DNA from: Rheinheimera sp.
Lineage (GTDB): Bacteria > Pseudomonadota > Gammaproteobacteria > Enterobacterales > Alteromonadaceae
Assembly (NCBI GenBank): GCA_008015325.1
Contig: SSFI01000026.1
Coordinates: 1 to 34,717 of the forward strand
DNA: 34,717 nt
Direction: 5' to 3'
In this document: in pieces, positions 16,493-24,972 of the stretch
How the letters are laid out: each line of letters starts with the position of its first letter
Numbering within the stretch: the first letter of the stretch is position 1
Translations under genes and position numbers: made by a program
Notes under the pieces: model-generated
The model's database searches: none
The model's input: only the letters and a program-made list of their open reading frames with translations
What the model was told of the DNA's origin: nothing

Positions 16493-17692
16493 ATGAGCAG
16501 TAGCAGTACACACGCAGAAACCTTATGTATCCATGCCGGTAAAACCTACGATACCCAGTTCGGCAGTCTGGCGACCCCGTTGTATCAAACCTCCACTTTT
16601 GTGTTCGATAGTGCCGAGCAGGGCGCCGCCCGTTTCGCCGGCGAAGCTGAAGGTTATATTTATACCCGGCTTGGCAATCCGACCACCCGAGAGCTGGAAT
16701 TAAAAGTAGCAGCGCTGGAAGGTATGGCGGACGGCGCAGCGACCGCCACCGGTATGGGCGCTGTGGCTGCGGCTACGTTGGCATTTTTGCAGCAAGGCGA
16801 TCATCTCATCGCCAGCAAAGCCATCTATGGCTGTAGCTTTGCCCTCTTTAATCATCAGTTTGCCCGTTACGGCATTGAAGTCAGTTTTGTCGATATGACG
16901 GACCACGTTGCGGTTGAAGCTGCGCGCAGACCCAACACCAAAATGCTGTTTGCTGAAACACCGATTAACCCGAATCTGGTGGTGCTGGATCTGGAATTTC
17001 TCGGCCGGTTTTGTCGTCAGCACAGTATTAAATCAGTGATTGATAACACTTTCCTGACGCCATTGTTGCAGCAACCCATCTTGTTTGGCATCGATATCGT
17101 TATTCACAGTGCGACCAAATACCTCAACGGCCATGGCGATGTAGTAGCGGGTATTATTCTGTCCGATGCCGAGACTATCAAAACCATAAAACTGACCACG
17201 CTCAAGGACATGGGTGCAACTATCAGCCCGCACGATGCCTGGCTGATTATCCGTGGCCTGAAAACCTTGTCAGTACGGATGGATCGCCATTGTCAGAATG
17301 CGCAAAAAGTCGCGGAATATCTGCAGGCGCATCCAGCGATTGCTACTGTGTATTACCCGGGGTTGCCGTCCCATCCGGGGCATCGTTTTCTCGGCAATCA
17401 AATGAAGGGTGCCGGCGGAGTGTTGGCGTTTGAACTCAAAGGCAGCCTCGATGATGGCCGCTATTTTATTAATCAATGTGCGTTATTAAGCCTGGCGGTC
17501 AGCCTCGGCGATGCCGAGTCGTTAATCCAGCATCCGGCGTCGATGACCCACAGTCCCTACACTGCCGAAGAGCGGCGCGCAGCCGGCATCAGTGATGGCC
17601 TCATTCGTATCTCGGTCGGGCTTGAACATGTTGACGACATCATAGCTGACATAGAACAGGCATTAGTAAAGATGCAGTTACAGCAGAAATAG
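16493..17692 (+). CDS. megL: Methionine gamma-lyase (PLP-dependent Cys/Met metabolism family)
   Basis: Cytosolic PLP enzyme predicted to cleave L-methionine to methanethiol, 2-oxobutyrate and ammonia. It is 399 aa, standard for the family. The PLP lysine is Lys209 in SATKYLNGHGD, and the phosphate-binding YTRLGNPTTRELE segment is intact. Assignment to methionine gamma-lyase, as opposed to cystathionine gamma-synthase or beta-lyase, rests on the active-site YGC motif (Tyr112, Cys114). Cys at this position is characteristic of known methionine gamma-lyases. The start follows CAGGTAG. The gene sits between ycjF and phhA and starts an amino-acid-degradation block. Substrate preference still needs biochemical proof. 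Confidence 0.88.
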   Translation: MSSSSTHAETLCIHAGKTYDTQFGSLATPLYQTSTFVFDSAEQGAARFAGEAEGYIYTRLGNPTTRELELKVAALEGMADGAATATGMGAVAAATLAFLQQGDHLIASKAIYGCSFALFNHQFARYGIEVSFVDMTDHVAVEAARRPNTKMLFAETPINPNLVVLDLEFLGRFCRQHSIKSVIDNTFLTPLLQQPILFGIDIVIHSATKYLNGHGDVVAGIILSDAETIKTIKLTTLKDMGATISPHDAWLIIRGLKTLSVRMDRHCQNAQKVAEYLQAHPAIATVYYPGLPSHPGHRFLGNQMKGAGGVLAFELKGSLDDGRYFINQCALLSLAVSLGDAESLIQHPASMTHSPYTAEERRAAGISDGLIRISVGLEHVDDIIADIEQALVKMQLQQK

Positions 17693-17729
17693 TGCTTAAA
17701 ATCAGTTGAATAAGCTGGGTGATGGCAGC

Positions 17730-17749
17730 TGTGTATAAAAAAATGCACA
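17730..17749. promoter_or_regulatory. Inverted repeat upstream of phhA, possible TyrR-type operator
   Basis: TGTGTAT-N6-ATGCACA is a near-perfect inverted repeat (one mismatch) about 115 bases before phhA. It resembles a TyrR box (TGTAAA-N6-TTTACA) in outline but is 2 bases longer overall and diverges inside the arms. The overlap with TATAAA suggests it may cover a -10 region. Confidence 0.3.
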
Positions 17750-17864
17750 GTTGCAACACTGTCAGTTTCGTCAGGCGGGTTAACACCTTTCACTCAATCC
17801 ACTAGGATGCCTGCCATTCAGCCAGCCCAACCGAGGCCGGCACACAGAATCAACAGGTAGTAAC

Positions 17865-18656
17865 ATGACGACTTACGTATCCCGCCAGTCAGACGCCAAT
17901 GGCATCATTGCCTGGTCTGACGAAGAAAACCAGATTTGGGCTGATCTAATCCAGCGTCAGCTGAGCTGCATTAAAGGCAAGGCCTGTAACGAATATCTTG
18001 AAGGGTTGGAGCGGCTGAACCTGCCGACAGACCGTATTCCGCAACTGCACGAAGTCAACGCCGTGCTGGAAGCCACCACCGGCTGGCGCTGCGCCGAAGT
18101 CCCGGCGCTTATTAGCTTTGACCGATTTTTTGAACTGCTGGCGAATAAACAATTCCCGGTAGCCACTTTTATCCGCAGCCGCGAAGAATTCGATTATTTA
18201 CAGGAACCGGATATCTTTCACGAAATTTTCGGTCACTGCGCCATGCTGACCAACCCGGATTTCGCTGAATTTACTCACATCTACGGCAAATTAGGTCTTG
18301 CTGCCAGCAAAGAAGACCGGGTCTACCTGGCGCGTTTATACTGGTTTACCATCGAATTTGGTCTGCTGGATACCGCTGATGGTCTGCGGATTTACGGCGG
18401 TGGGATTTTGTCGTCGCCGGGTGAAACTCAGTATGCGATTCATTCCGATATTCCGGAGCGCAAAGTGCTGGACGTGGTTGATGTGTTCCGCACACCTTAT
18501 CGCATCGACATTATGCAGCCGATTTATTTCCGCATTCAGAGCATCCGCCAGCTGTTTGAAATTGCGCAGCAGGACCTGATGGCGCTGGTGCAGCAAGCCA
18601 AAGCTTTGGGGTTATATGCCCCAAAATTTGCGCCGAAACAGAAAAAAGCCAGTTAA
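17865..18656 (+). CDS. phhA: Phenylalanine 4-hydroxylase
   Basis: Iron- and tetrahydrobiopterin-dependent monooxygenase converting phenylalanine to tyrosine, first step of the pathway encoded here. It is 263 aa, the monomeric bacterial size. The iron ligands are His119 and His124 in FHEIFGH and Glu164 in YWFTIEFGL. The pterin-binding region and the LSSPGETQYA segment are also conserved. The ribosome-binding site is CAGGTAG. The partner recycling enzyme phhB follows after 38 bases. Confidence 0.97.
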   Translation: MTTYVSRQSDANGIIAWSDEENQIWADLIQRQLSCIKGKACNEYLEGLERLNLPTDRIPQLHEVNAVLEATTGWRCAEVPALISFDRFFELLANKQFPVATFIRSREEFDYLQEPDIFHEIFGHCAMLTNPDFAEFTHIYGKLGLAASKEDRVYLARLYWFTIEFGLLDTADGLRIYGGGILSSPGETQYAIHSDIPERKVLDVVDVFRTPYRIDIMQPIYFRIQSIRQLFEIAQQDLMALVQQAKALGLYAPKFAPKQKKAS

Positions 18657-18694
18657 CTTAAACAATATTCATTTTAGCAACATTGAGACCAAAG

Positions 18695-19033
18695 ATGACC
18701 GAATTAGCCGTACAAAAATGTGAAGCCTGCCGCGCCGATGCGCCGCGTGTCTCTGATGACGAATTGCCGGTGTTGATGCGTCAGATCCCGGATTGGACGC
18801 CGGTGGTGCGCGACGGTATTTTGCAGCTGGAACGTGAGTACAAGTTCAAAAACTTCAAACTGGCCTGGGCTTTTCACCAAAAAGTTGCCGAAATGGCCGA
18901 AGCTGAAGGTCACCATCCGGCCTTGTTGCTGGAATGGGGCAAACTGACCGTGACATGGTGGTCACACTCGATTAAAGGCTTGCATAAAAACGACTTTATC
19001 TGTGCTGCCAAAACCGATGCTTTGCTCAGTTAG
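18695..19033 (+). CDS. phhB: Pterin-4a-carbinolamine dehydratase
   Basis: Dehydrates 4a-hydroxytetrahydrobiopterin so that the PhhA cofactor can be recycled. It is 112 aa from ATG 18695; a TTG four codons upstream is a weaker option. The family signature includes [19 protein letters not shown] followed by the conserved [10 protein letters not shown]. The gene follows phhA directly, the standard pairing. Its stop codon lies within a hairpin, and a strong terminator follows. Confidence 0.96.
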   Translation: MTELAVQKCEACRADAPRVSDDELPVLMRQIPDWTPVVRDGILQLEREYKFKNFKLAWAFHQKVAEMAEAEGHHPALLLEWGKLTVTWWSHSIKGLHKNDFICAAKTDALLS

Positions 19034-19071
19034 CTGAGCATTGCTAAAAAAGCTGCCGCGGCAGCTTTTTT
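19023..19071 (+). terminator. Tandem hairpins ending phhAB, the second a rho-independent terminator
   Basis: TGCTCAG-TTAG-CTGAGCA (19023-19040) pairs across the phhB stop codon. It is followed by AAAAAAGCTGCC-GC-GGCAGCTTTTTT (19046-19071), a perfect palindrome with A-run and T-run. Together they should end the phhAB transcript before tyrR. Confidence 0.9.
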
Positions 19072-19191
19072 GGTCTGCAAAACACCACCAATTGCCGGCT
19101 CTCGTTCACAATAGTTTACAAAAGAGCTGGTCTGCAGCGCGCGCAATGCCGTATGATGCAAGAAGAGTCATCTAGTTGGGTTGTTATTCGC

Positions 19192-20754
19192 ATGCGCTTA
19201 GAAATCCATTGTCAGGACCGCGTCGGTATCGCTCAGGAAGTACTGAATATCCTGGTGCACTATCAGATTGACCTGCGCGGTATCGAAGTTGATCCGGAAT
19301 TAGGCCGGATGTTTGTCGCTTTCCCCAGCGTCGATTTTGAAAAATTTCAGGAACTGATGGCGAAAATTCGACGCATCCCCGGCGTTGAAGACGTCAAAAC
19401 TACGGCTTTTATGCCATCAGAACGTGAACACAATGAGCTGTTTACGCTGCTGAAAACCTTGCCCGATGGCGTTATCGCCATCGACACCAAAGCCAATGTC
19501 ACTGTGATTAACGAAGCCGCGCTTGATGCGCTCACGCTACAGCGCGACGAAGTAGCGGGTTTACCTATTACGCCGCTGGTGAAAGGCTTTAATTTTCAGC
19601 GCTGGCTCGAAAGTGATGATGTGCTGGCGCAAACCCGCAAAATTGAAATTCACGGCAAAAAATTTATCGCGGATATTCTGCCGGTGATGGTGCCGGCGGA
19701 AGCCGGTCATGAAATTCTGGCCGGGGCTGTCATCACCTTAAAATCAGAAAGCCGGCTGGGAGAGCAGATGGTTGCTTTTAAAAAAGGCGATCAGGAGAGC
19801 TTTAACTCGATTCAGGCCAGCAGCAATCTGATGCGCAAAGTGGTGCGTGAAGCGAAAAAAATGGCTCAGCTCGATGCGCCGATTTTAATTACCGGTGAAA
19901 CCGGTACCGGCAAAGAACTATTGGCACGGGCTTGTCACAGCGCCAGCAGCAGAGCGGGCAAACCTTTTCTGGCAGTCAACTGTGCGGCGCTGCCGGATAA
20001 CGTCGCTGAATCAGAATTGTTTGGTTACGGCCCGAATGCATTTCCTGGTACGACCGAAGGCAAAAAAGGCATTTTTGAGCAGGCCAACCGCGGCACGGTG
20101 TTTTTAGATGAAATAGGCGAGATGTCGCGCGAGATCCAGACCAAACTGCTGCGTTTTCTGCAGGACGGCAGTTTCCGCCGGGTCGCCGATGAAAATGAGG
20201 TGAAGGTCGATGTGCGGGTGATTTGTACCACACAAAAAGACTTACCGGGTATGGTGCAGGAAGGTCGTTTCCGTGAAGATTTGTATTACCGGCTCAATGT
20301 GCTGACACTGATGTTACCGCCGCTGCGCGACCGCAAGCAGGATATTGTGCCTTTGGCTGAACATTTTATGGCGCGTTTATCGGCCCGGCTTGGCCGCAAA
20401 CCGCCCAAGCTGACCGAAAGCTGTGCGGCTTTTATTCAGACTTATCCCTGGCCTGGCAATGTGCGTCAGCTGGAAAATGCGCTGTACCGTGCCGTAACCT
20501 TACTCGAAGGCGCTGAGCTGGATAAGGATCAGTTACAACTGCCGAGTTACACCAATGATTTTGGCTACTTAGAAAAAGATTTCGATGGCACGCTGGACGA
20601 GGCAGTGAAACGCTTTGAAGCCGGCTTATTGCGAAAACTGTTCCCGGCTTATCCAAGTTCACGTCAACTGGCGAAAAAACTGGGTTTAAGTCACACCGCT
20701 GTGGCCAACAAACTGCGTGAATATGGCATCAATCGCAAGAGCGTAAAAATTTAA
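19192..20754 (+). CDS. tyrR: TyrR-type transcriptional regulator of aromatic amino acid metabolism
   Basis: Aromatic-amino-acid-responsive regulator, 520 aa from ATG 19192 (MRLEIHCQDRVGIAQEV), which aligns with E. coli TyrR (513 aa). An in-frame ATG 13 codons earlier lacks family support. It has an N-terminal ACT domain (about 1-72), PAS domain (about 78-190), AAA+ domain with Walker A GETGTGKE and Walker B VFLDEIGEMS, and a C-terminal Fis-type helix-turn-helix (SRQLAKKLGLSHTAVANKLREYG). The GAFTGA loop is altered to NAFPGT (residues 282-287), so productive sigma-54 contact is unlikely and action through sigma-70 RNA polymerase is expected. It is embedded in the Phe/Tyr degradation block. In E. 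coli tyrR is also next to ycjF, so this order is ancestral. Confidence 0.94.
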   Translation: MRLEIHCQDRVGIAQEVLNILVHYQIDLRGIEVDPELGRMFVAFPSVDFEKFQELMAKIRRIPGVEDVKTTAFMPSEREHNELFTLLKTLPDGVIAIDTKANVTVINEAALDALTLQRDEVAGLPITPLVKGFNFQRWLESDDVLAQTRKIEIHGKKFIADILPVMVPAEAGHEILAGAVITLKSESRLGEQMVAFKKGDQESFNSIQASSNLMRKVVREAKKMAQLDAPILITGETGTGKELLARACHSASSRAGKPFLAVNCAALPDNVAESELFGYGPNAFPGTTEGKKGIFEQANRGTVFLDEIGEMSREIQTKLLRFLQDGSFRRVADENEVKVDVRVICTTQKDLPGMVQEGRFREDLYYRLNVLTLMLPPLRDRKQDIVPLAEHFMARLSARLGRKPPKLTESCAAFIQTYPWPGNVRQLENALYRAVTLLEGAELDKDQLQLPSYTNDFGYLEKDFDGTLDEAVKRFEAGLLRKLFPAYPSSRQLAKKLGLSHTAVANKLREYGINRKSVKI

Positions 20755-20782
20755 TTACGCTTTGTGCGCTTGCCGTTACTTA

Positions 20783-20816
20783 AAACAGGCCGTTTTCTAC
20801 CGAAAACGGCCTGTTT
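20783..20816 (+). terminator. Strong hairpin terminator after tyrR
   Basis: A 15-base perfect stem, AAACAGGCCGTTTTC / GAAAACGGCCTGTTT, with loop TACC, starts 28 bases after the tyrR stop. The T-run is short (TTT), but the stem is very stable. It separates tyrR from the hppD operon. Confidence 0.8.
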
Positions 20817-20841
20817 CATCTGTTTAACGCAAAAAACAGCA

Positions 20842-20855
20842 TTTCGTACGCGAAA
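20842..20855. promoter_or_regulatory. Inverted repeat upstream of hppD, possible operator
   Basis: TTTCG-TACG-CGAAA lies between the tyrR terminator and the hppD start, about 118 bases before the ATG. The 156 bases from the terminator to hppD hold no other clear element. It may be a binding site for the regulator of homogentisate catabolism. It does not resemble a TyrR box. Confidence 0.3.
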
Positions 20856-20972
20856 CGATACAAAACGGGGCTTTTAGGCTGTTAGCTGTGTGTAAGCAAC
20901 CAGACTTTCTTTTTCCGTGTCAGACGGCAAGATAGCGGCATTCCCCTTGTATTTTTGTTGCCGGAGTTTGTT

Positions 20973-22046
20973 ATGTTTGATCCAATCAACCCGCTGGGTA
21001 CCGATGGTTTTGAGTTTGTTGAATACACGGCCGCTGATGCCAACGGCATCCGTCAGTTAAAAGAGCTGTTCCAGTCACTGGGTTTTTCTGAAGTTGCCCA
21101 GCACCGCTCAAAACAAGCCTGGTTATACAAACAAGGCGATATCAATTTCATCGTCAATGGCGAACCGAATTCACAGGCCGAAGAATTTGCCCGGGTACAT
21201 GGCCCAAGCGTGTGCGCCATGGCATTTCGCGTCAAAGATGCTGCAGCTGCATTGAAACATGCTCTGGCCAACGGCGCCAAAGAATATAAAAACCAAATCG
21301 GCCCGATGGAATTGAATATCCCGGCCGTGTATGGCATTGGCTCCAGCCTGCTGTATTTTGTGGACCGTTATGGCCAAAGTTCAGTCTACGACATCGATTT
21401 TAAATTCTACGACAACTGGCAGGCCACGATGGCCGAACACAGTGTTGGCCTGGAAGTGCTGGACCATCTGACCCACAACGTTAAACGTGGCAATATGAAC
21501 GTCTGGGCCGGTTTCTACGAGCGGATCGGTAACTTCCGCGAGATCCGTTACTTCGACATCGAAGGCAAACTGACTGGTCTGGTGTCGCGCGCCATGACCG
21601 CGCCTTGCGGCAAAATCCGTATTCCGATCAACGAATCGTCTGATGACAAATCGCAAATCGAAGAGTTTATCCGCGAATACAAAGGCGAGGGCATTCAGCA
21701 CATCGCTTTAACCACAGAAGATATCTACGAAACCGTGCGCACTTTACGTAGCCGCGGCATGGACTTTATGCCAACGCCTGACACCTACTACAACAAGGTG
21801 AACAGCCGTGTTGAAGGTCATACCGAAGATCTGGACGCGTTGCGCGACCTGCGTATTCTGATTGACGGCGCGCCGGAAAAAGATGGCATTCTGCTGCAGA
21901 TTTTCACTAAAACAGTCATTGGCCCGGTATTCTTTGAAATCATTCAGCGCAAAGGCAATGAGGGCTTTGGTGAAGGCAATTTCAAAGCGCTGTTTGAATC
22001 CATCGAAGAAGACCAAATCCGCCGTGGGGTATTAGCAGATGCGTAA
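20973..22046 (+). CDS. hppD: 4-hydroxyphenylpyruvate dioxygenase
   Basis: Non-haem Fe(II) dioxygenase converting 4-hydroxyphenylpyruvate to homogentisate. It is 357 aa from ATG 20973, which has CCGGAG 6 bases upstream; a TTG six codons earlier is rejected. Two vicinal-oxygen-chelate domains are present. Iron ligands are His165 (LEVLDHLTHNV), His243 (GIQHIALTT) and Glu322 (VFFEIIQRKG), matching H161/H240/E322 of the Pseudomonas enzyme. The C-terminal helix (GNFKALFESIEEDQIRRG) is intact. The stop overlaps hmgA by 8 bases. Confidence 0.98.
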   Translation: MFDPINPLGTDGFEFVEYTAADANGIRQLKELFQSLGFSEVAQHRSKQAWLYKQGDINFIVNGEPNSQAEEFARVHGPSVCAMAFRVKDAAAALKHALANGAKEYKNQIGPMELNIPAVYGIGSSLLYFVDRYGQSSVYDIDFKFYDNWQATMAEHSVGLEVLDHLTHNVKRGNMNVWAGFYERIGNFREIRYFDIEGKLTGLVSRAMTAPCGKIRIPINESSDDKSQIEEFIREYKGEGIQHIALTTEDIYETVRTLRSRGMDFMPTPDTYYNKVNSRVEGHTEDLDALRDLRILIDGAPEKDGILLQIFTKTVIGPVFFEIIQRKGNEGFGEGNFKALFESIEEDQIRRGVLADA

Positions 22047-23184
22047 ATGGGCGCAGTTTCCGTTAAAAGAGGGTGATATTTCACGCCAGGCCCATGCCGA
22101 TTTTCCGGAACAGGCGATTTATGAGCGCGAAACTGGTCGCAGTGGTTTTTTTGGCCCGGCCAGTCATTTCCACCATACCCATGCGCCAACCGGCTGGACC
22201 AGCTGGGAAGGCCCATTAAAGCCACGGTTGTTTAATTTCAATGAAATTGGTGCCGACAAAGCCCAGTCGCCGTGGGCGGTGCCGAATTTGCTGCATAACG
22301 CGCATTGTAAAATGCGCACCTGGCGTTTAGAGCAGTCGATGGACTTTCTGGTGCGCAATGCCGACGGCGATGAACTGCTGTTTATCCACGAAGGCAGCGC
22401 TGAGCTTTTTTGCGATTATGGCCACCTGAGCCTGCGCGACGGTGATTACGTGGTGATCCCTCGTTCGACCAGCTGGCGGCTGGAAATCAGCGCACCGCTG
22501 TTTGTACTGCTGATTGAAGCGACCAATGATTCTTACCAGCTGCCGGAAAAAGGTCTGGTCGGGAACCATGCGATTTTCGACCCGGCGATGCTGGACACAC
22601 CGAAAATCGATGACGCTTTTAAAGCGCAGTACAGTGAAAAAACTACGCAGGTGCAAGTCAAGCGGCACGGTCAGGTATCGGTGATCACGTTCCCGTACAA
22701 CCCGCTGGATGCTATCGGCTGGCACGGCGATTTAGCGGTGATGCGCATTAACTGGCGTGATATCCGGCCGCTGATGAGCCATCGTTACCATTTACCGCCT
22801 TCGGCGCACACCACTTTTGTTGCCAGCCGTTTTGTGGTTTGCACCTTTGTGCCGCGGCCGATTGAAAGTGACCCGGGCGCGTTAAAAGTGCCGTTTTACC
22901 ACAATAACGACGACTATGATGAAGTGCTGTTTTATCACGCCGGTGATTTCTTCAGCCGCGACAATATCGAACGCGGTATGGTGACCTTCCACCCGGCCGG
23001 TTTTACCCATGGCCCGCATCCAAAAGCCTTTCAGGCCGGGCGCGAGTATCGCAAAAAGTTTACCGACGAAGTGGCGGTGATGCTGGATACCCGTGATGCG
23101 CTGGAAATGGGGGCGGCGGCGTTAGCCACTGAGAATCCGGAATACGTCAACAGCTGGAAAACTAAACCGGCTGAGCAGCAGTAA
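22039..23184 (+). CDS. hmgA: Homogentisate 1,2-dioxygenase
   Basis: Ring-cleaving iron dioxygenase that converts homogentisate to maleylacetoacetate. At 381 aa it belongs to the shorter bacterial form. The cupin core includes DELLFIHEGSAELFCDYG, and the likely metal-binding cluster is PFYHNNDDYDEVLFYHAGDF followed by HPAGFTHGPHP. The ATG lies inside the end of hppD (8-base overlap), so the two are co-translated. fahA follows after 21 bases. Confidence 0.94.
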   Translation: MRKWAQFPLKEGDISRQAHADFPEQAIYERETGRSGFFGPASHFHHTHAPTGWTSWEGPLKPRLFNFNEIGADKAQSPWAVPNLLHNAHCKMRTWRLEQSMDFLVRNADGDELLFIHEGSAELFCDYGHLSLRDGDYVVIPRSTSWRLEISAPLFVLLIEATNDSYQLPEKGLVGNHAIFDPAMLDTPKIDDAFKAQYSEKTTQVQVKRHGQVSVITFPYNPLDAIGWHGDLAVMRINWRDIRPLMSHRYHLPPSAHTTFVASRFVVCTFVPRPIESDPGALKVPFYHNNDDYDEVLFYHAGDFFSRDNIERGMVTFHPAGFTHGPHPKAFQAGREYRKKFTDEVAVMLDTRDALEMGAAALATENPEYVNSWKTKPAEQQ

Positions 23185-23205
23185 CAGTTTGACAGGACAC
23201 AGAAA

Positions 23206-24228
23206 ATGAAATTAGCCAGTCTGAAAAATCAAAGCCGTGACGGCCAGTTAGTGGTCGTCAGCCGCGATTTAACCAAAGCGGTGGCGGTGCCGCACATCGC
23301 GGCGACTATGCAATATGCACTGGACCATTGGTCAGTCGCAGCGCCAAAGCTTACTGAAGTCTATCAGGGCCTGAATCACGGCACAGTGCAAGGCGAATTT
23401 GCTTTTGACCAAAGCGCCTGTGAGTCGCCATTACCGCGCGCATATCAGTGGGCTGACGGCAGTGCTTATGTCAATCATGTCGAATTAGTGCGCCGGGCGC
23501 GTAATTCTGAAATGCCGCCAAGTTTCTGGACAGATCCGCTGATGTATCAGGGCGGCTCTGATGATTTTATCGGTCCACGAGATAACATCGATGTGGTCAG
23601 TGAAGATTACGGCATTGATTTTGAAGGTGAAGTCGCTGTCATCACCGGCGATGTGGCGATGGCATCAACGCCAGAGCAGGCGCGCCGGCAAATTCGGCTG
23701 GTGATGTTGGTCAACGACGTGTCGTTACGTGGCCTCATTCCAAATGAACTGGCGAAAGGTTTTGGTTTCTTCCAGTCCAAGCCTGCGTCAGCGTTCAGCC
23801 CGGTGGCAGTGACACCGGAAGAGCTGGGTAGCCACTGGCAGGACGCAAAACTACACTTGCCGCTGGTGTCGCATTTAAACGGCAAATTGTTTGGCAAACC
23901 AAATGCCGGCGTCGATATGACCTTTGATTTTGGTCAGCTGGTTGCGCATGCAGCGAAAACCCGCAATCTGGGTGCTGGTGCGATCATTGGTTCCGGTACC
24001 GTGTCGAATAAACAAGGCACAGATTACGGTACGTCAATTGATGAAGGCGGCCTCGGTTATTCCTGTATCGCTGAAGTGCGGATGATTGAAACGATCCGCG
24101 ATGGCGCGCCAAAAACGTCGTTTATGAAGTTTGGCGACCGCATCCGCATTGAAGTGCTGGACGAGCAAGGCCAGAGTATTTTTGGTGCCATTGACCAGCA
24201 GGTCGTGCAATATTTGTCGCGTGTCTGA
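23206..24228 (+). CDS. fahA: Fumarylacetoacetate hydrolase
   Basis: Last enzyme of the pathway, splitting fumarylacetoacetate into fumarate and acetoacetate. It is 340 aa, of the FAH family in the form usually linked to hmgA in Alteromonadales. Key segments are YGIDFEGEVAVITGDV (metal-binding acidic residues), MLVNDVSLRGLIPNELAKG, FFQSKPASAFSPVAVTP and GTVSNKQGTDYG. The ribosome-binding site is CAGGACAC. A rho-independent hairpin lies just after the stop, before maiA. Confidence 0.94.
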   Translation: MKLASLKNQSRDGQLVVVSRDLTKAVAVPHIAATMQYALDHWSVAAPKLTEVYQGLNHGTVQGEFAFDQSACESPLPRAYQWADGSAYVNHVELVRRARNSEMPPSFWTDPLMYQGGSDDFIGPRDNIDVVSEDYGIDFEGEVAVITGDVAMASTPEQARRQIRLVMLVNDVSLRGLIPNELAKGFGFFQSKPASAFSPVAVTPEELGSHWQDAKLHLPLVSHLNGKLFGKPNAGVDMTFDFGQLVAHAAKTRNLGAGAIIGSGTVSNKQGTDYGTSIDEGGLGYSCIAEVRMIETIRDGAPKTSFMKFGDRIRIEVLDEQGQSIFGAIDQQVVQYLSRV

Positions 24229-24243
24229 TGTTTTGATTGCGTG

Positions 24244-24269
24244 AAAAAGCCGGCGTCTGCCGGCTTTTT
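24244..24269 (+). terminator. Intrinsic terminator/attenuator between fahA and maiA
   Basis: AAAAAGCCGGC and GCCGGCTTTTT pair perfectly around GTCT, 15 bases after the fahA stop and 18 bases before the maiA ATG. It should reduce maiA expression relative to hppD-hmgA-fahA unless there is read-through. I see no convincing separate promoter in the short gap. Confidence 0.85.
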
Positions 24270-24287
24270 GCCAGATGGAGTTTTTCG

Positions 24288-24932
24288 ATGCTGACTTTAT
24301 TTACTTATTGGCGCTCTTCCGCCGCATATCGCGTGCGCATTGCGCTGGCGCACAAGGAATTAACCGCAAACCAAATTCCGGTGCATTTGCTCAAAGACGG
24401 TGGCCAACAAAAAGCGGCGCCATACCGGGAGCTGAACCCGGCGATGCTGGTGCCGACGTTGCAACATGATGATTTAACCCTGAATCAGTCGCTGGCGATT
24501 ATCGAATATCTGGATGCGACATTTCCGCAGCAGCCACTGTTACCGGCTGAGCCAGCCAAAGCCGCAGTGGTGCGTGCACTGGCGTTGGATATCGCCTGTG
24601 ATATTCATCCGTTGAATAATCTGCGGGTACTGCAGTATCTGACCGGCACTTTGGGCCTGAGCGAACAGCAAAAAACTGACTGGATTTTGCATTGGCTGCA
24701 CCAGGGATTCAGTGCATTGGAGCAACGCCTGAAACAGACCACCGGGCTTTATGCCTTTGGCGATAAGGTGACGCTGGCAGATCTCTGTCTGGTGCCGCAA
24801 GTCTATAATGCGCTGCGTTTTCAGTTGGATATGACGCCATTTCCAATCATTGCGCGCATTTATCAGCAATGCATGACGCTGCCGGCTTTTGTCGCTGCTG
24901 CGCCTGAGCAACAGGCTGACGCACAGGCCTGA
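24288..24932 (+). CDS. maiA: Maleylacetoacetate isomerase (zeta-class glutathione S-transferase)
   Basis: Glutathione-dependent cis-trans isomerase converting maleylacetoacetate to fumarylacetoacetate. It is 214 aa from ATG 24288 (ribosome-binding site ATGGAG). A longer frame from 24237 starts within the upstream terminator and is rejected. The zeta-class glutathione-binding motif is YWRSSAAYRVRIALAHKEL, with catalytic Ser residues. The thioredoxin-fold motif NPAMLVPTL and the segment LNQSLAIIEYLDATFP are also present. It completes the homogentisate branch. Confidence 0.95.
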   Translation: MLTLFTYWRSSAAYRVRIALAHKELTANQIPVHLLKDGGQQKAAPYRELNPAMLVPTLQHDDLTLNQSLAIIEYLDATFPQQPLLPAEPAKAAVVRALALDIACDIHPLNNLRVLQYLTGTLGLSEQQKTDWILHWLHQGFSALEQRLKQTTGLYAFGDKVTLADLCLVPQVYNALRFQLDMTPFPIIARIYQQCMTLPAFVAAAPEQQADAQA

Positions 24933-24972
24933 AACAGCTGATTTAAACCGCAATTCTGCCGCAGTTTAGTGA

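Noticed and set aside
20957-24932. TyrR boxes (TGTAAA-N6-TTTACA) in or before hppD-hmgA-fahA-maiA
   Set aside because: No convincing match was found by eye; only half-sites such as TTTACA near 19115 before tyrR.
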